DNA of 64,000 nucleotides. It comes from CAJWOS01 sp964502005. Lineage in GTDB: Bacteria > Myxococcota_A > UBA796 > UBA2385. Shown here one piece after another: positions 59,816 to 64,000 of this stretch. The stretch's first letter is position 1. Each line of letters begins with the position of its first letter. The stretch lies in NCBI GenBank assembly GCA_964502005.1, contig CAZCUX010000002.1, forward strand, positions 62,001 to 126,000, given 5' to 3'. The notes beneath the pieces were generated by a model, which saw only the letters and a list, made by a program, of their open reading frames with translations, did no database searches and had not been told where the DNA came from. The translations under genes and the position numbers were made by a program.

Positions 59816-62373
59816 GGTGTCACACTCGCGTCGAGGTCGTTGGGGTCACCGCAAACATCCGTCCAGCCGTCGCCATCGGCATCCGTACCCGCAGTCGCGC
59901 ACGCAAATATCGTCGAGCTTCCGAGGTCAAAGGGAGACGAATAGGCCGAAAAGAGCTGATACATCGCATCTTCGGTTCCCATTCCGATGGTGGGTAGCCC
60001 AAGAACGCCCAGCTCCCGCTCCGTCGACCAATCCACGGCATCGCCGCTGCCCGTTCCGCACGCCCAGCCCACCATTCCATCGCGCACGGTCGTCGAGCCG
60101 TAGTCGAAGAGTACCCGCCCATCGTCGAAGAGGATGACGGCAAAGTCGTTGGTGGACGTGGACAAAAACTCTGGTGCTTTGCGGAAATAGATACCCACCG
60201 CATCCGCGTGCACGATTGCATAAACCTGCGCGGCGGAGGTGGCGGAGAGGTCAAAATCATCCCATAGCGCGGCAATTGCCGGAGCATACGCCGAAGTCAG
60301 CCCCGAAACCGACTCCGTATACGCCGTGGTGTAGCCGTCGAATGTGAGCAGACCGTTTCCCGTGACATAAAAGGAGGAATAAGACGCTCCACAAAATGGA
60401 AATGACCATCCCGACGTGATGGTCAGCTCCATCGCGCCGTCGTCTTCATCGCCGAGACCCACATCGTAGAGGATGTCTGCGTCTGCGAGATCCACGGCGC
60501 CATCGCAGTCGTTGTCGATGCCATCGGTAAACGACTCGTACGCATAGGGGTGTACGGTCGCGACGGTGTCGTTGCAGTCGTCGCCTCCATAGACAAGGGC
60601 GTCAAAGCCGTCGTAGTCGGCGTCGCCGTCGGAGCGGCCATCGCAGTCGGCGTCGATGCCGTCGTACCACACTTCCGTAGCGCCAATATAAACGGATGGG
60701 TCGGTGTCGTCGCAGTCGTCGCCCGCCCATTGGTCGCTTGAGAAGCCGTCTCCGTCGGCGTCGTAGTCGTCGTCTCCTGCACAGTCGCTATCGACGCCGT
60801 CATACCAAGTTTCGGGCGCGCCAAAATAAATCGCGGCGTTGCGGTCGTTGCAGTCTGTGCCACCGTACGCGGAAGCGTCGTCGCCGTCGGCATCCGCGTC
60901 ATAGTCACTCGCGCCATCGCAGTTACGGTCGATGCCGTCGTACCATGCGTCGAGTGCGCCGGGGTGGGTAGAAGAAGAGGAGTCGTTGCAATCGCCGGAC
61001 GTGGCCGTGTAGCCCGTTGGTGCGGAGCAGCTCACAGAGGTGGTGGTTCCGCCGTAGCCATCGCCATCGCGGTCGACATACCAAACCGAGGCATCGAGGG
61101 CACTCGACTCGTCGACGGTGCCATCGCAGTCATTGTCGATGCTATCGCACATCTCGGAGGCACCGGGATTCACGGCGCGAGCGGTGTCGTCGCAGTCGGT
61201 GGCGTTGGAGACATAGCCGACCGGCTGCACACACGCGCTCTGGGTGTGCGCAGAGGCGCCAAACCCGTCGGCATCGGAATCTTGGTAAAACGTAGAACGC
61301 CCCATCACGGAAGGGTCCGCATCGTCGATGAGGCCGTCGCAGTCTTCGTCGCCTCCCCCACAAAGCTCGGTGCTGGCAGGGTGAATGGATGCGTCGCTAT
61401 CGTTGCAGTCCGTTGCGCTGGAGACATAGCCCGTGGGTGCCGTGCATGCGCGCAAGAAGGTGGTGGGGCTGCCGTAGGTGTCGCCATCGGCATCGCCGTA
61501 CCAAATCCGTGCGTCGGTGGCGTCGGACTCGTCGGCGGTGCCATCGCAGTCGTTGTCTACGCCATCGCAGGTTTCTGTGGCGCCGGTGTAGGCCGCGGAG
61601 TTTGTATCGTCGCAGTCGGTGTTTTGGGAGACAAACCCCGCCGGTGCGGAGCATGCGCGCACGGAAACCGACGCATCTCCGTCGCCATCGCCATCGCCAT
61701 CGGCGTAAAACACGTCGGCATCGGTGGCGTCGTCTTCATCTGTGACGCCATCGCAGTCGTCGTCGATGCCATTACAGCGCTCGGTGACCCACGGCGAGCG
61801 ACTGGCATCGGTGTCGTCGCAGTCTTCACACGATGCGACCCCGTCGCCATCTGCATCGTCGTAGTCGACAACGCCGTCACAGTTGGCATCGACGCCAACG
61901 GCACAAATATCGGCTTCGGACCCCGGAAAGATGTCGGCATCGCCATCATCACAATCGCCTGCTTGGGCGCTGGTGCCGGGAGGCCCCTCGCAGGCCCGCG
62001 CGACAAGGTCCGAGGCGAGCCCCCAACCGTCGCCATCGGTGTCGGCGTACCAGTTGGGAAGGGATGGCACATCGTCGACAACCCCGTCACAGTCGTCGTC
62101 GATGTTGTTGCAGGTCTCGACGGTGCCCGGATTGATGGCGGCGTTGGTGTCGTCACAATCGGCGCCCAGTGGATAGCCATCGCCGTCTTCGTCCACGTCG
62201 TCCCGTGTGGTGCCATCATCACCGCCATCTGTGGTCGAAGTAGAGCCTACAATAGAGTCGCCGTCCTTCTCGACAAACACGATTTCCTTGCCGACGCAAC
62301 CTGACAGGGCTGCCGCGAGGCCGAGTTGTCTTCCAATCGCAGCCATGAGGGACTTCGATGCTGTGGAACCCAC
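59812..62373 (-). CDS. Large lipoprotein with MopE-type repeats and NIDO-like domain
   Basis: The protein has 853 residues from a GTG with GGAGG five bases upstream. A lipoprotein signal (IGRQLGLAAALSGC) is followed by more than ten MopE-type units (each with DGDGYG, DCDDTDA or CDDTN, PGA-E-C and DNDCDG cores), then a C-terminal beta domain (FPFCGASYSSFYVTGNGLLT, IAALWDDFDL and VILFDDGRVLFDYG) that resembles NIDO-type adhesion domains. The repeats should bind many Ca2+ or other metal ions. A surface adhesin or metal store are both possible. It is divergent from the DUF692 gene and heads a three-gene operon. Confidence 0.82.
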   Translation of the reverse strand: MGSTASKSLMAAIGRQLGLAAALSGCVGKEIVFVEKDGDSIVGSTSTTDGGDDGTTRDDVDEDGDGYPLGADCDDTNAAINPGTVETCNNIDDDCDGVVDDVPSLPNWYADTDGDGWGLASDLVARACEGPPGTSAQAGDCDDGDADIFPGSEADICAVGVDANCDGVVDYDDADGDGVASCEDCDDTDASRSPWVTERCNGIDDDCDGVTDEDDATDADVFYADGDGDGDGDASVSVRACSAPAGFVSQNTDCDDTNSAAYTGATETCDGVDNDCDGTADESDATDARIWYGDADGDTYGSPTTFLRACTAPTGYVSSATDCNDSDASIHPASTELCGGGDEDCDGLIDDADPSVMGRSTFYQDSDADGFGASAHTQSACVQPVGYVSNATDCDDTARAVNPGASEMCDSIDNDCDGTVDESSALDASVWYVDRDGDGYGGTTTSVSCSAPTGYTATSGDCNDSSSSTHPGALDAWYDGIDRNCDGASDYDADADGDDASAYGGTDCNDRNAAIYFGAPETWYDGVDSDCAGDDDYDADGDGFSSDQWAGDDCDDTDPSVYIGATEVWYDGIDADCDGRSDGDADYDGFDALVYGGDDCNDTVATVHPYAYESFTDGIDNDCDGAVDLADADILYDVGLGDEDDGAMELTITSGWSFPFCGASYSSFYVTGNGLLTFDGYTTAYTESVSGLTSAYAPAIAALWDDFDLSATSAAQVYAIVHADAVGIYFRKAPEFLSTSTNDFAVILFDDGRVLFDYGSTTVRDGMVGWACGTGSGDAVDWSTERELGVLGLPTIGMGTEDAMYQLFSAYSSPFDLGSSTIFACATAGTDADGDGWTDVCGDPNDLDASVTP
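60480..62260. repeat. Array of MopE-type coding repeats
   Basis: The same Asp/Cys-rich pattern recurs through this stretch of the large lipoprotein gene, in about 12 diverged units. The DNA shows recurrent CATCGCAGTC-type words on the plus strand (DCDG on the minus strand). The units are variable in length, so this is a coding repeat rather than a simple tandem repeat. Confidence 0.8.
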
Positions 62374-62593
62374 ACCAACCTCCGCCAGCGACGCCGCCGA
62401 CTGCAAACACCCGCAATACGTCGAAGACGACCCATTCCAACCGACATATCGCACCAGTTTAGCTGATGGAACAGCCTGCTGCGTGTCATTTCCGGCACAC
62501 AACCCGCAAATCGGGCGCCCTGGGGAAGATCCCGAAGGCTCCACACTTGGCGCGACCTGGATAACCCACCTCTTGTCTTGAAAAGGTCCGCCA

Positions 62594-64000
62594 ATGTCCC
62601 TCTCTTCCTCCATCGCAGACCTCCCGCTCCTGGGTGTCGGCGCGTCGTTGTCGTTTGGGGTCGAGCCAGACCCCGTCGCCCTCGCAGGCCGACCCGATGG
62701 CCCCGACTTCATCGAATACGCAGGACCGGTTGACGCACAACCCTTCTTGCCATCCGTTCGAAAGCTCCGCGACCAAGGCATTCCGGTCCTGTACCACCCA
62801 AGCTGCTTGAATCTGTGCGGTCCCTGGCCCAATCCTACGGAATGGCTCGAAGCCGTGCATCGACACGTTCATGCGGTGCAATCGCCTTGGCTTGCCCAAG
62901 ACGTTTCGGTTTGCTTTGTTGGGGACACACCCGGCTACTCTATCCAACTTGGCTACTTTATTTCCCCCGCGCGCACCGACGCCGGCCTCGCTGAAGCCAT
63001 CGAGCGGGTGCTCGAAGTGCGCAACACCGTCTCTGCACCCTTGTTGTTGGAGCCGCCTCCTGCAATGTTTCGGTGGGGCGACCGGCCAATGCTCGAATGG
63101 CTCAACCAACTTTGCCACGAGACCGACTGCGGCATGTTGCTGGATGCCGGCCATGTGTTGTCCCACGCGCTGCTCGAAGGCGGTGACCCCCTCCAACATG
63201 TCTCGATGGACCTTGTGGCCGAGGTGCATATCGCCGGGGGCATTCTCCATACGCGCGGTGGAAAGAAATACTACGAGGATGCCCACGAGCTGCCGATTCA
63301 GCCAGAGGTCTGGAAGGTGTTTGACCACATCCTCGCCCACGCACCGAACCTCAAGGCAGTGTGCGTCGAATGTGAAGGCGCAGCCACGCAAAGCGTCGCG
63401 ACCGCCATCGAGCGCGTGCGCAACCGCGTGCAGGTCCAGGCCGCCAACGCAGACCTGCGTGCCCATGTCCGAAGCGCCAACAAGCCGGGTGTCTTCGCCG
63501 TGGGCATGGGTCTTCCCCCGAAGCGTGCCCCGAAGCCCAGCCTGCCCATCGACCGTCCCCTCACCGGATATCCCGCCCTGGTCGCGCTTCTGTTTGACGC
63601 GGAGCTTCGCGGTCGTATGCAAGACGACGCCGCATCGGTCGCCGCGCAGTTGGGTTTGGCGCCAGACCTCGCGCAACACACCGATATTGTCGGACTTCAG
63701 CACGAAGCTGAACTTCGCAAGCGCTATCTCATGAGCGCCCTCAGCCGCGCATATCCCCTCACCACCGCTATTCTGGGCAGCAAAGGTGACCACGGCGCGG
63801 CCATCGCCGGCTTCCTGACATCGGACGCATTGTTTGGCGCTCTCGGGGAACGCACCGCGGCGTTTGGCCAACACCTCGCACGCCTCCTTGACTTCGACAC
63901 CACGAGCACGAAGGCAAGCAAGGCCGGCAAAGAGGCCGTCTTGGCCTACGAACAGGCGCTCAACGCCAACGCCGCGTCCATTCGCGCGGCCGTCGCCCGC
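62594..64000 (+). CDS. DUF692 (MNIO) oxidase with C-terminal extension, 3' end missing
   Basis: The frame is open from ATG 62594 to the window edge (469 residues). The first 280 residues match DUF692 (multinuclear non-heme iron oxidase, MNIO): LLGVGASLSFGVEPDPVALA, DFIEYAGP, LLEPPPAMFRWG, DAGHVLSHALLEGGD and VAEVHIAGG; His, Asp and Glu residues there supply iron ligands. Known members (MbnB, TglH) modify Cys-containing peptides. A partner protein is usually present; none is visible upstream. The C-terminal 150 residues are helical and of unknown type. AAGG lies eight bases before the ATG. Confidence 0.85.
   Translation, partial: MSLSSSIADLPLLGVGASLSFGVEPDPVALAGRPDGPDFIEYAGPVDAQPFLPSVRKLRDQGIPVLYHPSCLNLCGPWPNPTEWLEAVHRHVHAVQSPWLAQDVSVCFVGDTPGYSIQLGYFISPARTDAGLAEAIERVLEVRNTVSAPLLLEPPPAMFRWGDRPMLEWLNQLCHETDCGMLLDAGHVLSHALLEGGDPLQHVSMDLVAEVHIAGGILHTRGGKKYYEDAHELPIQPEVWKVFDHILAHAPNLKAVCVECEGAATQSVATAIERVRNRVQVQAANADLRAHVRSANKPGVFAVGMGLPPKRAPKPSLPIDRPLTGYPALVALLFDAELRGRMQDDAASVAAQLGLAPDLAQHTDIVGLQHEAELRKRYLMSALSRAYPLTTAILGSKGDHGAAIAGFLTSDALFGALGERTAAFGQHLARLLDFDTTSTKASKAGKEAVLAYEQALNANAASIRAAVAR

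Noticed and set aside
60480..62260. CRISPR-like spacing of recurrent 10-base words
   Set aside because: The repeats are diverged, lie within a coding frame and encode MopE-type units; there are no identical direct repeats with unique spacers.
58441..62304. Long plus-strand Val/Ala-rich frames across the MopE-type genes
   Set aside because: They mirror the Asp-rich codons of the minus-strand genes (GTC opposite GAC) and have no independent support.
62466..62564. A 32-codon frame just upstream of the DUF692 gene, considered as an MNIO precursor peptide
   Set aside because: It has one Cys, no ribosome site and lacks the Cys-rich pattern of known precursors.

Overview
The window is GC-rich chromosomal DNA from a flagellated Gram-negative bacterium that looks like a member of the Myxococcota or a close deltaproteobacterial relative. 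Supporting signs are two Ser/Thr kinases with non-catalytic C-terminal domains (one carrying a formylglycine-enzyme-like domain), PEGA-domain proteins, an MXAN_5187-like C-terminal domain, lipoproteins with Asp/Cys-rich MopE-type repeats, a fused TIGR03960-type radical SAM protein, a TonB-dependent receptor, ExbB/ExbD and an FtsB-like protein. I see no tRNA, rRNA, insertion sequence, prophage or CRISPR array. The organism assignment is inference from gene content only.

Layout. 1-8130: a 5'-truncated membrane protein, an M24-like peptidase, a divergent pair whose start codons overlap (two-domain barrel protein and metallophosphoesterase), a TPR-sulfotransferase, and a long Ala/Pro/Val-rich protein followed by a strong terminator. 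8606-11560: 6-phosphofructokinase, a WalJ-type MBL hydrolase and small exported proteins. 11255-14045: a minus-strand operon containing a yfgM-bamB-like pair. 14175-18300: a divergent phosphoglucose-isomerase-like protein, a PEGA/zinc-ribbon protein and acyl-CoA dehydrogenase. 18865-23904: the radical SAM protein, then two flagellin genes with a sigma-28-type promoter and a shared terminator. 24056-32152: a response regulator, a coiled-coil protein, an SGNH-like membrane protein, a DTW-domain tRNA-modifying enzyme, a PDZ protein, a class V aminotransferase and a HAD phosphatase.

32230-40621: a large kinase fused to an FGE-like domain, FtsB, a TPR-glycosyltransferase/DUF6165 pair, a DUF4846 protein, ExbB/ExbD, and a sigma-70-family factor preceded by a near-consensus sigma-54 promoter. 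40688-45241: a compact operon of sugar/nucleoside kinase, fumarylacetoacetase-family protein, membrane protein and gamma-glutamyltransferase. 45341-53024: a flippase-like membrane protein, a cytochrome c lipoprotein, a translationally coupled operon (glycosyltransferase, lipoprotein, TonB-dependent receptor), lipoproteins and a receiver-domain protein. 53360-57739: YbaB, an AHSA1-like protein, an M50 protease, and a kinase coupled to an envelope protein. 57811-64000: three minus-strand genes for a 12-plus-repeat MopE-type lipoprotein, a small lipoprotein and a MopE/RCC1 lipoprotein, opposite a DUF692 (MNIO) oxidase gene that runs off the end of the window.

The dominant themes are envelope biology (BamB/YfgM, ExbB/D, TonB receptor, many lipoproteins), signalling by kinases and receivers, and motility. 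The best leads for something undescribed are the sigma-54 promoter in front of a sigma-70-family gene, the MNIO enzyme with an extra C-terminal domain beside MopE-type lipoproteins, and the degenerate isomerase-like protein.
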